NCBI RefSeq assembly: GCF_017307495.1
Contig: NZ_JAFKHE010000016.1
Coordinates: 124,001 to 188,000 of the forward strand
Direction of reading: 5' to 3'
Source: Devosia sp.
Lineage (GTDB): Bacteria > Pseudomonadota > Alphaproteobacteria > Rhizobiales > Devosiaceae
Length of the DNA: 64,000 nt
Shown: positions 1 through 9,133 of the stretch, one piece after another
Position numbering within the stretch: the stretch's first letter is position 1
Layout: each line of letters opens with the position of its first letter
Notes under the pieces: model-generated
Told to the model about the DNA's origin: nothing
Seen by the model: the letters and a program-made list of their open reading frames with translations, nothing else
The model's database searches: none
Made by a program: the position numbers and the translations under genes

Positions 1-54
1 GGCCGCCGCGAAGGTGCCGCCGACTGCGCCGAGTCCGAAGATGATGAACCGCAT
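1..54 (-). CDS. Ketopantoate reductase-like protein, N-terminal fragment (runs off the left edge)
   Basis: Only the first 18 codons lie in the window, starting at an ATG whose first base is 54. They read MRFIIFGLGAVGG followed by TFAAA. This is a hydrophobic first beta strand running into a GxGAVGG dinucleotide-binding loop, as at the start of ketopantoate reductases (PanE/ApbA family). A GGAG ribosome binding site lies about 8 bases upstream of the ATG. It is divergent from the aldo/keto reductase at 204. With 18 residues the family call is tentative, and another Rossmann-fold dehydrogenase is possible. Confidence 0.5.
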   Translation of the reverse strand, partial: MRFIIFGLGAVGGTFAAA

Positions 55-203
55 CGTCCTGCTCCCCTTTGCCGGCAGTCTGGCGGCTGGCGCGCGCAGA
101 CGCAACCGGGCGCAAGTGCGGGGCGGCGCGGTTGCCTCTATCGGCATCTGCCGATAGACTGGCGCCTCCCTTCCCGTCTCCCGAAATCACGGACATCGAC
201 ATC

Positions 204-1193
204 ATGGAATACCGCCGCCTCGGCAAGGCTGGCCTCAAGGTCAGCGAGTTCTCGTTTGGCGCCTGGGTGACCTTCGGCAAGCAGGTCGGCGAGGACGCCG
301 CCACTTCGCTCATGGGCTACGCCTACGACAACGGCGTCAACTTCTTCGACAATGCCGAGGGCTACGAGCGCGGCAATGCCGAGGTCGTGATGGGCGAGGC
401 GCTGAAGGCGCTGAAATGGAGCCGCGACAGCTATGCGGTCTCCTCCAAGGTCTTCTGGGGCGGCGAGAAGCCGACGCAGAAGGGCCTGTCCGCCAAGCAC
501 GTGACCGATGCCGCCCACGCGGCGCTCAAACGCCTGAAAGTCGACTACCTCGACCTCTACTTCTGCCATCGCCCCGACATCGACACCCCGATCGAGGAGA
601 CGGTGCGGGCGATGCACAACCTGATCCAGCAGGGCAAGGTGCTGTACTGGGGCACGTCGGAATGGACGGCGCAGCAGCTGACCGAGGCCTATGCGATCGC
701 CCGCCAGGAGCACCTGACGCCGCCGACCATGGAGCAGCCGGAATACAACCTGTTCCGGCGCGAGAAGGTCGAAGCCGAGTTCCTGCCGCTCTACAGCCTG
801 TTCGGGCTCGGCACGACGATCTGGTCGCCGCTCGCCTCGGGCATCCTCACCGGCAAGTACAATGACGGCATCCCGGCCGACAGCCGCATGAACCTGCCGG
901 GCTACGAGTGGCTGAAGGCCCGGCTCGACAGCGACAAGGGCCGCGACGAGCTCGCCAAGGTGAAAAAGCTCGCCAAGCTCGCCGACGAGGTCGGGCTGCC
1001 GATCCACCACCTGGCGCTGCTGTGGTGCAACGCCAACCCGCACGTCTCGACGGTGATCCTGGGCGCCAGCAAGCTCAGCCAGCTCAAGGACAACCTCGAG
1101 GCGCTCAAGCACAAGGACAAGCTCACGCCCGAAGTGCTGGCCGAGATCGAGAAGATCGTCGGCAACAAGCCGGCCGCGCCGCAGCGCTACTGA
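204..1193 (+). CDS. Aldo/keto reductase, Kv-beta/YghZ-like subfamily
   Basis: Predicted NADPH-dependent reductase of aldehydes or ketones, 329 residues, cytosolic TIM barrel. The start MEYRRLGKAGLKVS is the family N-terminus, so the ATG at 204 is chosen although the frame is open upstream to 69. The catalytic tetrad is visible: Asp and Tyr in FDNAEGY, Lys in SSKVFWG and His in YFCHRPD. The C-terminal GASKLSQLKDNLEAL matches the cofactor phosphate-binding segment. The physiological substrate cannot be told from sequence. It is followed on the same strand by the MerR-ATPase gene, which has its own promoter-like site in between. Confidence 0.9.
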   Translation: MEYRRLGKAGLKVSEFSFGAWVTFGKQVGEDAATSLMGYAYDNGVNFFDNAEGYERGNAEVVMGEALKALKWSRDSYAVSSKVFWGGEKPTQKGLSAKHVTDAAHAALKRLKVDYLDLYFCHRPDIDTPIEETVRAMHNLIQQGKVLYWGTSEWTAQQLTEAYAIARQEHLTPPTMEQPEYNLFRREKVEAEFLPLYSLFGLGTTIWSPLASGILTGKYNDGIPADSRMNLPGYEWLKARLDSDKGRDELAKVKKLAKLADEVGLPIHHLALLWCNANPHVSTVILGASKLSQLKDNLEALKHKDKLTPEVLAEIEKIVGNKPAAPQRY

Positions 1194-1216
1194 GGCCGGC
1201 CGGCCCACGATCACCA

Positions 1217-1247
1217 TTGACCTGGCCCCCGGGGCCGCCCCGATAGA
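1217..1247 (+). promoter_or_regulatory. MerR-type promoter/operator upstream of the MerR-ATPase gene
   Basis: A -35-like TTGACC (1217-1222) and a weak -10-like GATAGA (1242-1247) are separated by 19 bases, the long spacer typical of MerR-controlled promoters. The spacer holds a perfect dyad, GGCCCC at 1224-1229 and GGGGCC at 1231-1236, around one base. The MerR gene starts at 1276, so autoregulation is the simple reading. The GC-rich hairpin at 1231-1258 overlaps this site, so a terminator for the aldo/keto reductase gene is an alternative. Confidence 0.5.
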
Positions 1248-1275
1248 GGGGCGGTCCCTGTTCCAGAGGTGATTC

Positions 1276-2295
1276 GTGCGCTCTTCCGACCCGTTCCTGA
1301 CCGCCTCCGAGGCCGCGGCCCGCCTCGGCATCTCCGTCAAGGCCCTGCGCCTCTACGAGGCGCGCGGCCTGATCGCGCCGGTACGCACCGTCGCCGGCTG
1401 GCGAACCTATGGCGCCATACAGATGGCCCGCGCCCGCGAGATCGTCGCCCTGCGCGCCCTGGGCCTCAGCCTCGCGCAAGTCGGCGACGTTCTGGACGGC
1501 CGGCCGGCGGCCCTCGCCGCGGCGCTCGACAGTCACCAGCAGACGCTGGAGCGCGAGCTGCGGCTCGTCGGCGAGCGGCTCGCGCGCGTCGCGGCGAAGC
1601 GGCTGCAGCTGCAGCAGGGCAGCACTCCCGTCGCCGACCTGCTGGCACCGCGCATGCCCGCCATCGCCTTCGACCTGCCATGGCCCTGGGGCGGCGAACG
1701 CTTCAGCCTCGAGGCGCTCGGCCCCCTGAGCTTCCTCAGCGGACCGCTGGGCAGCGGCAAGACGCGGCTGGCGCAGCGCATCGCCGCGGCCGTGCCCGGC
1801 GCACTGTTCGTGGGGCTCGACCGCGCCTCCGACATGAGCGCCGTCCGGCAACGCCTAAACGCCGATGCCGGGCTCAGCGCCCGCGTCGAAGCCGCACTCG
1901 ACTGGCTCACGGGGGAAGGAGCCGCGCACTGCGACGCACTCCTTGCTCTCCTCGCCTGCCTCGAGGACGAGCGCCCTTCCGTCATGGTCGTCGATCTGGT
2001 CGAGCAGGGGCTGGACCAGCCGGACCAGGAGGCGCTGGTTGCCTATCTCCGCCGGCGTACTCCCGACGCGCCGCCGCTGGTGCTGATGACGCGGTCGACC
2101 GCCATTCTCGATCTGGAACTGGTCGGAGCCACCGAGACAATCCTGTACTGCCCGGCCAATCACGCGCCGCCGATGATCGTGAAACCGTGGCCCGGCGCAC
2201 CGGGCCGCGAGGCGCTGGCGAGCTGCCTCGCCGCGCCACAGGTGCGGGCCCGCACCGAGGGCGTCGTCGCCATGCGCCCGCCGGCGGTCGGCTAG
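1276..2295 (+). CDS. MerR-family HTH fused to an ABC-type P-loop ATPase domain
   Basis: 339 residues from a GTG start with an AGAGGT ribosome binding site. Residues 7-75 are a MerR helix-turn-helix and wing (ASEAAARLGISVKALRLYEA, then GLI and GWRTYG). Residues 85-115 form the dimerisation-helix-like segment. From about 130 there is a nucleotide-binding domain. It has Walker A GPLGSGKT (156-163), Walker B VMVVD (236-240) followed by LVEQGLD, and TRSTAILDL (271-279), which resembles the THSP switch motif of ABC/OLD-like ATPases. No LSGGQ-type signature is obvious. Ordinary MerR proteins carry a ligand pocket at this place. The inducer and target genes are unknown. Autoregulation is inferred from the operator just upstream. 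Confidence 0.8.
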   Translation: MRSSDPFLTASEAAARLGISVKALRLYEARGLIAPVRTVAGWRTYGAIQMARAREIVALRALGLSLAQVGDVLDGRPAALAAALDSHQQTLERELRLVGERLARVAAKRLQLQQGSTPVADLLAPRMPAIAFDLPWPWGGERFSLEALGPLSFLSGPLGSGKTRLAQRIAAAVPGALFVGLDRASDMSAVRQRLNADAGLSARVEAALDWLTGEGAAHCDALLALLACLEDERPSVMVVDLVEQGLDQPDQEALVAYLRRRTPDAPPLVLMTRSTAILDLELVGATETILYCPANHAPPMIVKPWPGAPGREALASCLAAPQVRARTEGVVAMRPPAVG

Positions 2296-2301
2296 GATCC
2301 G

Positions 2302-2910
2302 TTACTTCTCCCAGGTCACCGCATCGGCGCTGGCCCCAAGCCCCTCGAGCGCGGCGCGCAGGTCCTTGACCATGGGGTCGGGGCCGCACAGATAGAAATT
2401 CTGCGCCATGTCGCGCACGTGCTGCCCGAGGAAGGCTGCATCGATGCGCTCGTGCAACACGCCCGCGGCCGATGCATCGTCGGTCAGCGTCCAGGTCACC
2501 TCGAGCCCCTCGCCGGCCATGGCCTCGAACTCGTCGCGCAGGATGATGTCGCCGGCCGTGCGGTTCGAGACGATCAGCCGGTGGCCGGCGAGCCTGCCGT
2601 CCGCCCGCAGCCGGCGCAGGATGGCGATGAAGGGCGTGACCCCCGCCCCACCCGCGATGAAGGTGCCCGACCCCTTGTAGGTGATGGTGCCCCACGGATC
2701 ACGCAGGATCAGGTGATCGCCGGGCGAGAGCTCCCACAGCGCCCTGGTCACCCCGTCATGGTCGAAATACGACTTGATGGTGAACTCGAGTTCGGCCCAC
2801 TCCGCCAGCCCGGTGAAGGTGAACGGGTTCTTCCTGGTCCGGTAGCCGTCGCGGTCGATCGACAGGTCGGTCGCCTGGCCGGGCTCGAAACGGTAGCCGT
2901 CGGCCGACAA
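2302..2910 (-). CDS. Flavodoxin/ferredoxin reductase-like FAD/NAD(P) oxidoreductase with shortened N-terminus
   Basis: 202 residues from a TTG. The FAD-binding part is seen in GYRFEPGQATDLSI and NPFTFTG. The NAD(P) part is seen in FIAGGAGVTPFIAILR and the C-terminal FYLCGPDPMVKDL. Related proteins carry about 20-25 more residues forming the first barrel strand before this point. Here the same frame is open upstream to 3030 but holds no ATG, GTG or TTG other than the chosen TTG, and the residues do not resemble the family. The gene is either expressed from TTG without its first strand or is 5'-eroded. It is convergent with the MerR-ATPase gene. Confidence 0.7.
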   Translation of the reverse strand: MSADGYRFEPGQATDLSIDRDGYRTRKNPFTFTGLAEWAELEFTIKSYFDHDGVTRALWELSPGDHLILRDPWGTITYKGSGTFIAGGAGVTPFIAILRRLRADGRLAGHRLIVSNRTAGDIILRDEFEAMAGEGLEVTWTLTDDASAAGVLHERIDAAFLGQHVRDMAQNFYLCGPDPMVKDLRAALEGLGASADAVTWEK

Positions 2911-3126
2911 AAATCGCCTCGAAGGCCAGCTTCGGCCTTTGGTTTCCTTTTGGCAACCTACCGTCCTGAAGGCCTGTGGGTTTCTCCCGCGATAGTGGCG
3001 ATCCAGGCTGTAAGCCTCTGCATCAACTTGTCAATTTCAAGTGGCCCAAGTGCGAAATGTCTCCCTTGCGGATCGCGACCACGAGTCCGATTTCCCGGTT
3101 GTCCAGAAAACGAAAGGGACATGACA

Positions 3127-3477
3127 ATGAAGACTCCTGCTCTCGCCCTTGCGGCTCTCCTCATTGCCGGCGGCCTGTCCGTTCCGGCGTTCGCGGCTGA
3201 CGAATCGAGCTTCGACAGCGACTATCTCGTCACGCAGTTGCAGCAGCGCGGCATCAACGCGACCAATGTGTACCAGAGTGGCGACAACATCGTCCGCGCC
3301 GACGTGAAGCTGGCCGACGGCTCGACCGTCTTTCAGTACTTCTACGATGACACCCTCGCCCCGGTGAGGGCCTCCACCGGGCCGAATACGCGTGTGCTGT
3401 CCAAGCTCGACACGGGCGTCGTCAAGGCCCCCACGGTCACCGATTCGCTGCTCTATGAAGGCGACCACAGCCACTGA
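3127..3477 (+). CDS. Small exported protein, PepSY-like
   Basis: 116 residues. It begins with a clear signal peptide (MKTPALALAALLIAGG, then LSVPAFA and cleavage before ADES), so the mature protein of about 93 residues should be periplasmic. The ATG at 3127 is preferred over the in-frame ATG at 3121 because AAGGGA (3114-3119) is well spaced only for the former. The segment LQQRGINATNVYQSGDN followed by an alternating strand pattern resembles one PepSY-type repeat, but this is only a pattern impression. No enzyme motif is visible. It is followed by a strong hairpin at 3491-3517. Confidence 0.7.
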   Translation: MKTPALALAALLIAGGLSVPAFAADESSFDSDYLVTQLQQRGINATNVYQSGDNIVRADVKLADGSTVFQYFYDDTLAPVRASTGPNTRVLSKLDTGVVKAPTVTDSLLYEGDHSH

Positions 3478-3490
3478 CGGGGTACGCTCC

Positions 3491-3517
3491 GGATCGGCCG
3501 CTTGCTGCGGCCGATCC
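3491..3517. terminator. Bidirectional hairpin between convergent genes
   Basis: A perfect 11-base-pair inverted repeat, GGATCGGCCGC and GCGGCCGATCC, surrounds the loop TTGCT. It sits between the stop of the exported protein gene (3477) and the stop of the convergent HxlR gene (3519). There is no U-tract on either side, so it may act as an RNA 3'-end stabiliser rather than a classic intrinsic terminator. Confidence 0.6.
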
Positions 3518-3518
3518 G

Positions 3519-3920
3519 CTAGCGCGCGATGTTGACGCTGAGGATGTCCACGTGTCCGGCGTCACGCGCGTCGAATACCGCCCGTGCCTCCAGGACGCTT
3601 TGCCAGTGGCGCGCGGCGAAGGCCTCGAACGCCTCGAATGCCTTCAGGGCCTCGTGGCCGAGGTCGGTGAGCGCATATTCGACGCGCGGCGGAATGGTGG
3701 CATAGCTGGTGCGCGACACGAACCCGTCCCGCTCGAGGGCGCGCAGTGTCTGCGTCAGGGCCTTCTGTGAAATGCCGCCGATGTCGCGCTGGAGTTGGGA
3801 AAAGCGCATCGTATCACGCCGGAGGTGGAGCACGACGACCAGTGTCCACTTGCTCTGCCGGCTGGCCAGCATGCCCTCGATCGCGTCATGGCTAACGGGC
3901 AGGCGACGTTGCTCTCGCAT
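3519..3920 (-). CDS. HxlR-family transcriptional regulator
   Basis: 133 residues. The winged-helix HxlR fold is recognisable from SKWTLVVVLHLRRDTMRFSQL, then GGISQKALTQTLRALERDGFV and the wing PPRVEYALTDLG. HxlR proteins sense redox-active or electrophilic compounds and usually regulate a neighbouring oxidoreductase. The start is placed at MREQRRL (3920) because a GAGGAG ribosome binding site lies 8 bases upstream. An 18-residue upstream extension is unlikely. No target is obvious, although two oxidoreductase genes lie within 4 kb. Confidence 0.85.
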   Translation of the reverse strand: MREQRRLPVSHDAIEGMLASRQSKWTLVVVLHLRRDTMRFSQLQRDIGGISQKALTQTLRALERDGFVSRTSYATIPPRVEYALTDLGHEALKAFEAFEAFAARHWQSVLEARAVFDARDAGHVDILSVNIAR

Positions 3921-4094
3921 GGCGCCAACTCCTCGGAACAATAACCACCCTGACAGGCAGCACGAGTGACCCAAGAGGCGATATCGTTACGGCTGCACGA
4001 TTTTCCAGTGCCTTCGGCGGGATTTCGGCCGCGCGTTGCCCAAACGTTCCATTAATTCCTGGTAATTGTTGGGCGAAGGAACGCGTTCGGCGCG

Positions 4095-4805
4095 CTAGAG
4101 CCGGGTAAAGCTCAGGTAGAAGCTGACGTGCCGCCCCTCGAGCCGGGCCTTTTCCTCGTAGCGCGTCGGCTCCCAGTGCGGATAGGGCTCGTGCCAGATG
4201 CGCGGCCGCTCCGGATCGAAGCGGAAGTGGGGCGAGCGCAGGATGTGCGCCAGCGTCCAGTTGGCGTAGTCCTCGATATCGGTGGCGAAGCGGAACACGG
4301 CGCCCGGCTTCAGCACGCGCGCCAACTCGCCCAGGGTCAGCGGCGAGATGAAGCGGCGCTTGTGGTGGCGCGTCTTCGGCCACGGATCGGGATAGAGCAG
4401 GTAGGCGCCGTCGAGCGCGGCATCGGGCAGCTTCTGCAGCAGCTTGAGCGCGTCGTCGGTGAACAGGCGGATGTTCTCCAGCCCCTCCTCGTCGATCTTT
4501 TCGACCAGCTTGGCGATACCGCCCGAAAACACCTCGCAACCGATGAAGCCGGTTTCCGGGTGCTGCCGGGCCTGCCGGGCCAGGTGCTCCCCGCCGCCAT
4601 AGCCGATCTCGATGATGCGGCGGCTGCTGCGTGGAAACAGCGCCGCCGGGTCGAGCATGCCGTCGCCGAGCTCGATGGCCAGCTGCGGCAGCAGTTCCCT
4701 GAACAGCCGGTCCTGTCCCTTGTGCAGGCGCTTGCCCGAGCGCCGGCCGAAAAAGGCGCGCGGCTCGCCGGAAACGTTCAGGGGATGATGGGGTTTGTCC
4801 GTCAT
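4095..4805 (-). CDS. trmB: tRNA (guanine-N7-)-methyltransferase
   Basis: Methylates G46 in the tRNA variable loop using SAM. 236 residues. The SAM-binding motif IIEIGYGGGEHLA, the acidic FIGCEVFSGGI and the signature LLYPDPWPKTRHHKRRF are all present. The ATG at 4805 is chosen, with AGGTGAG upstream; a GTG at 4814 is the alternative. It is the last gene of the long minus-strand housekeeping run and lies downstream of metK, which makes its cofactor. The two genes are separated by a REP-type repeat. Confidence 0.95.
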   Translation of the reverse strand: MTDKPHHPLNVSGEPRAFFGRRSGKRLHKGQDRLFRELLPQLAIELGDGMLDPAALFPRSSRRIIEIGYGGGEHLARQARQHPETGFIGCEVFSGGIAKLVEKIDEEGLENIRLFTDDALKLLQKLPDAALDGAYLLYPDPWPKTRHHKRRFISPLTLGELARVLKPGAVFRFATDIEDYANWTLAHILRSPHFRFDPERPRIWHEPYPHWEPTRYEEKARLEGRHVSFYLSFTRL

Positions 4806-4826
4806 GGGGCTCACCTACACCACGAA

Positions 4827-4925
4827 GTCATTCCGGCGAAGGCCGGAATCCATCTCGAGATGGCTCAGCCTTCGCCGGATGTGGATAGAACGGGAGATGG
4901 ACCCCGGCCTTCGCCGGGGTGACAC
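4827..4925. repeat. REP/BIME-like paired palindrome (family A, copy 1)
   Basis: Two palindromes in opposite orientation: TCATTCCGGCGAAGGCCGGA near 4828, and its partner ending in CGCCGGGGTGACACC near 4925. Between them lie about 45 unrelated bases. Further copies occur at 9641, 12374, 18980 and 39700, always between genes. It separates metK from trmB. Confidence 0.8.
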
Positions 4926-4940
4926 CGGATTTTGGGCAGC

Positions 4941-6203
<1,263 letters not shown>

Positions 6204-6335
6204 GGCGAACCCCCCGAAAAGTGCTCCAAAAGTGCGAAAATCGCACCCTTGGGCGGACTTTTGCCACTCGGGCGAGGCGCGGTCAAGGGATATAAAGGAA
6301 GCTTTATGTCTTGATGGGGCGCGGCGACGCAAAAA
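6204..6335 (-). promoter_or_regulatory. Structured leader upstream of metK
   Basis: The 132 bases between lnt and metK contain a perfect hairpin at 6292-6307 (ATAAAG and CTTTAT arms, 4-base loop). A further possible pairing joins CCCTTG and CAAGGG on the transcript strand, at about 6246-6251 and 6283-6288. Short SAM-sensing RNAs are known upstream of metK in some alphaproteobacteria. I cannot match this leader to a known class by eye, so the call is only that a structured 5' leader is possible. Confidence 0.25.
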
Positions 6336-7949
6336 TCATGCGAGGCGCGCCGGACGGCGCGAGGCGAGCAGCGATCCGAGCACGCCGAGGATGACGGCGA
6401 ACCAGAACGGCAGGTCGCCGACGCGGTTGAAGATCGTCCCGCCCGGCAGTGGTTCGGACGGCACCACGTCAAGCACCCCGACCTGCTCCTCGGCCAGCTG
6501 CGCGACGATGCGGCCGAGCGGGTCGACGCTGAGCGTGACGCCGGTATTGGCGGCCCGCAACATCGGCAGGCCGGTCTCGACCGCCCTGAGGCGGGCATGA
6601 TGGGCATGCTGGGCCGGACCGATCGAGCCCATGAACCAGGCATCGTTGGTGACGTTGAGGATGAACTGCGCATCCTTCGGATCGCCGATATCGCCGGGGA
6701 ACACCGCCTCGTAGCAGACGAGCGCGAGGAAGGCCGGCGAGCCGGGCGGGCTCATCAGGCGTCGGCCGTCGCCGGCGGCCCAGCCGTTCGTGCCGGGCAC
6801 GAACTGGTTGATGCCGAACAGCCGCCAGAAGCCCTGGAACGGCAGGTATTCGCCGAACGGCACGAGATGCGACTTGTCGTAGCTCGCGACCACCTCGCCA
6901 TTGGTATCGAGGGCGAGGATGGAGTTGTAGCCCGGGTTGTCGGGGATCGGCAGGCCATCATCGCCGAGCGGCTCGCGCGGCGCGCCGGTCAGCAGCAGCG
7001 TGGTGTCGGGCAGCATGCGGGCAATGAGGGCGATGCCGTCTGGGTAGTTGGTGAGAAAGAACGGAAACACCGATTCCGGCCAGATCAGGTGGGTGATGCC
7101 CGGCAGGCCCGGATCGGCCGGCGACACCTTGCTCTCGCTCAACTGGATCAGCCGGTTGATGATGTCGGCCGGATCGGCGGTGGTCCAGTCGGCGTGGTCG
7201 AGGATCATCGGCTGCACCATGCGCACCTGCATGTCGGTGCGCGCGCTCAGCGTCGTGGTGTTCAGCCGCCAGTTGCCGTAGGCGACCTGCGCCGCGAGTG
7301 CGGCGACGGCGAGAAAGATCGGCACCAGCCGGCGCACGAGGCTGCGCTGGTCGGCCGGCCAGACCAGCGCCGGAGTCATCGCCAGCAGCGCGCCGAGAAA
7401 GGTCAGGCCATAGGTGCCGATGACCGAGGCCAGCTGCAGCATCTCGTCGTTGGCGGTCAGCGCATAGCCGATGAGGTCGAAGGGAAAGCCCGAGAACAGG
7501 TGCCCTCGCCCCCACTCGGCAATTGCGAGCAAGCTCGCCAGCGTGACGATGCGGAAGGCCCCGCCCGACCACAGCATGTGCGCCAGCGCACTGCCCAGGC
7601 CCCAGAAGATCGAGAGGATCGCGGCGAGCCCGACGATGGCGAACGGCATCAGCACGAGGAACAGACCGCCCTCCTGCAGGAAGGCGGCGCCGAGCCAGTG
7701 CAGCGCCACGGTGAAGTAGCCGAGCCCGAAGGCAAAGCCGATCTGGAACGCCGGCCCGACAAGTCCGCGCCAGCCGCGCCGGTGCTCGGCCCCGTCGAGG
7801 GCCCAGACCCAGATCGGCAGCGCCAGGAACAAGGCCGGGAGCAGGAAGAACGGCGGCACCGAAGCGGCAGCCAGTGCCCCGGCCGCAACCAGGATCAGGA
7901 ACCGCCGCCAGCCATGGCTCAGCATCACGGTCTCGGCAAGCCAGGTCAT
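6336..7949 (-). CDS. lnt: Apolipoprotein N-acyltransferase
   Basis: Inner-membrane enzyme that adds the third acyl chain to lipoproteins. 537 residues. About six hydrophobic helices fill the first 210 residues, then a nitrilase-fold domain follows with the Glu-Lys-Cys triad in WPESVFPF, YDKSHLVPFGEY and LVCYEAVFPG. A last membrane segment lies near the C-terminus (FWFAVILGVLGSLLA). Start choice: ATG at 7949; an ATG at 7925 is possible and neither has a strong ribosome binding site. It follows the CorC-like gene, as in related genomes. Confidence 0.95.
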   Translation of the reverse strand: MTWLAETVMLSHGWRRFLILVAAGALAAASVPPFFLLPALFLALPIWVWALDGAEHRRGWRGLVGPAFQIGFAFGLGYFTVALHWLGAAFLQEGGLFLVLMPFAIVGLAAILSIFWGLGSALAHMLWSGGAFRIVTLASLLAIAEWGRGHLFSGFPFDLIGYALTANDEMLQLASVIGTYGLTFLGALLAMTPALVWPADQRSLVRRLVPIFLAVAALAAQVAYGNWRLNTTTLSARTDMQVRMVQPMILDHADWTTADPADIINRLIQLSESKVSPADPGLPGITHLIWPESVFPFFLTNYPDGIALIARMLPDTTLLLTGAPREPLGDDGLPIPDNPGYNSILALDTNGEVVASYDKSHLVPFGEYLPFQGFWRLFGINQFVPGTNGWAAGDGRRLMSPPGSPAFLALVCYEAVFPGDIGDPKDAQFILNVTNDAWFMGSIGPAQHAHHARLRAVETGLPMLRAANTGVTLSVDPLGRIVAQLAEEQVGVLDVVPSEPLPGGTIFNRVGDLPFWFAVILGVLGSLLASRRPARLA

Positions 7950-8039
7950 GCGACGCTCGAATCAGGAGGCATGACGCAAGGTCGCGAGGCGGAGGCGCGG
8001 GGTCAAGACTGGCGCAAACAATGCGGCTGCGGCTGCCCG

Positions 8040-9089
8040 CTACTCCGCCACCGGGGCTGCCGGGGCGTCGTCGGGCTGCTTGGCGGCCGGCGGCTTGGGC
8101 GGACGCGGGGCGCGCTGCTTGACGCGCTTGATCTTGACGCGCTTGACCTGCCGACTGTCGGACTGCAGCACCTCGAACTCGAAGCCCTTGATGCCGTTGA
8201 CATGCTCGCCCTTGAGCGGCACGTGGCCGGCCAGTTCGAACACCAGCCCGCCCAGCGTATCCACTTCCTCGGCATGCTGGCCGGGGTCGAAGTCGGGGCC
8301 GATCACCTCGCGCACCTCCTCGAGTTCGGCGCGGGCCGAGGCGATGAACACATTGGAATTGACCTTGCGCACCAGCGCCACGTCGTCGTCGTGCTCGTCT
8401 TCGATCTCGCCGACCACGGCCTCGAGCAGGTCCTCGATGGTGACGAGCCCGTCGGTGCCGCCGTACTCGTCGATGACCACGGCCATGTGCACGCGCTTCA
8501 GCTGCATCTGCTGCAACAGGTCGCCGACCGGCATCAGCGGCGGCACGAACAGCACCTGGCGCACGATGTCGAGCTTTTCGAGCCGGCTCCGGAGCGGCGG
8601 CGACACCAGCTTAACCGGCAGCGTCGCCTCGGGATCGGTCACCGGCTCGGTAATGCGGCGCAGCGCATCCTTGACGTGGATGAAGCCGGTGATGTTGTCG
8701 AGGCTGTCGGCATAGACCGGCATGCGCGAATGGCCGACCAGGCGGAAGCGCGCCACCAGCGTGCCCAGCGTCTCGCTCGCTTCGATCGCCTCGATGTCGG
8801 CGCGCGGGATCATCACGTCCTCGACCCGCTTGTCGGCGAGGTCGAGCACGTTCTTCAGGATCGCGCGTTCGGACTGGGTGAAGTCGGCGGTGCCGCCCGA
8901 CTCCTCGCTCTCCAGGGCGACCTCGAGATCGTCGCGCAGGGACACGGTGCGCATCGCCATGACGGAGCGCAGCCAGTGCCAGAGCCGCTGCCCCCACGTG
9001 GCGGTGGAGGCGGGACTAGAAGGAGGCTCGCTGTTGGACTTGGCGGCCGGTTTCCTGGCCGGGGCAGAGGGCGTATCGGACTCGTTCAT
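8040..9089 (-). CDS. CorC/TlyC-type CBS-domain protein
   Basis: 349 residues. A low-complexity N-terminus is followed by a pair of CBS domains starting at [16 protein letters not shown] and [11 protein letters not shown]. The C-terminal CorC_HlyC domain has [18 protein letters not shown] and [10 protein letters not shown]. Such proteins are linked to magnesium or cobalt efflux and bind adenine nucleotides through the CBS pair. They are often called hemolysin-like without evidence of lysis. No DUF21 membrane domain is present, so this is the soluble type. It sits between ybeY and lnt, its usual place. Confidence 0.9.
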   Translation of the reverse strand: MNESDTPSAPARKPAAKSNSEPPSSPASTATWGQRLWHWLRSVMAMRTVSLRDDLEVALESEESGGTADFTQSERAILKNVLDLADKRVEDVMIPRADIEAIEASETLGTLVARFRLVGHSRMPVYADSLDNITGFIHVKDALRRITEPVTDPEATLPVKLVSPPLRSRLEKLDIVRQVLFVPPLMPVGDLLQQMQLKRVHMAVVIDEYGGTDGLVTIEDLLEAVVGEIEDEHDDDVALVRKVNSNVFIASARAELEEVREVIGPDFDPGQHAEEVDTLGGLVFELAGHVPLKGEHVNGIKGFEFEVLQSDSRQVKRVKIKRVKQRAPRPPKPPAAKQPDDAPAAPVAE

Positions 9090-9133
9090 CGGGTTGGCCG
9101 CAAGGCGGCCTTCAATTCATCGGAGGGCATAAT

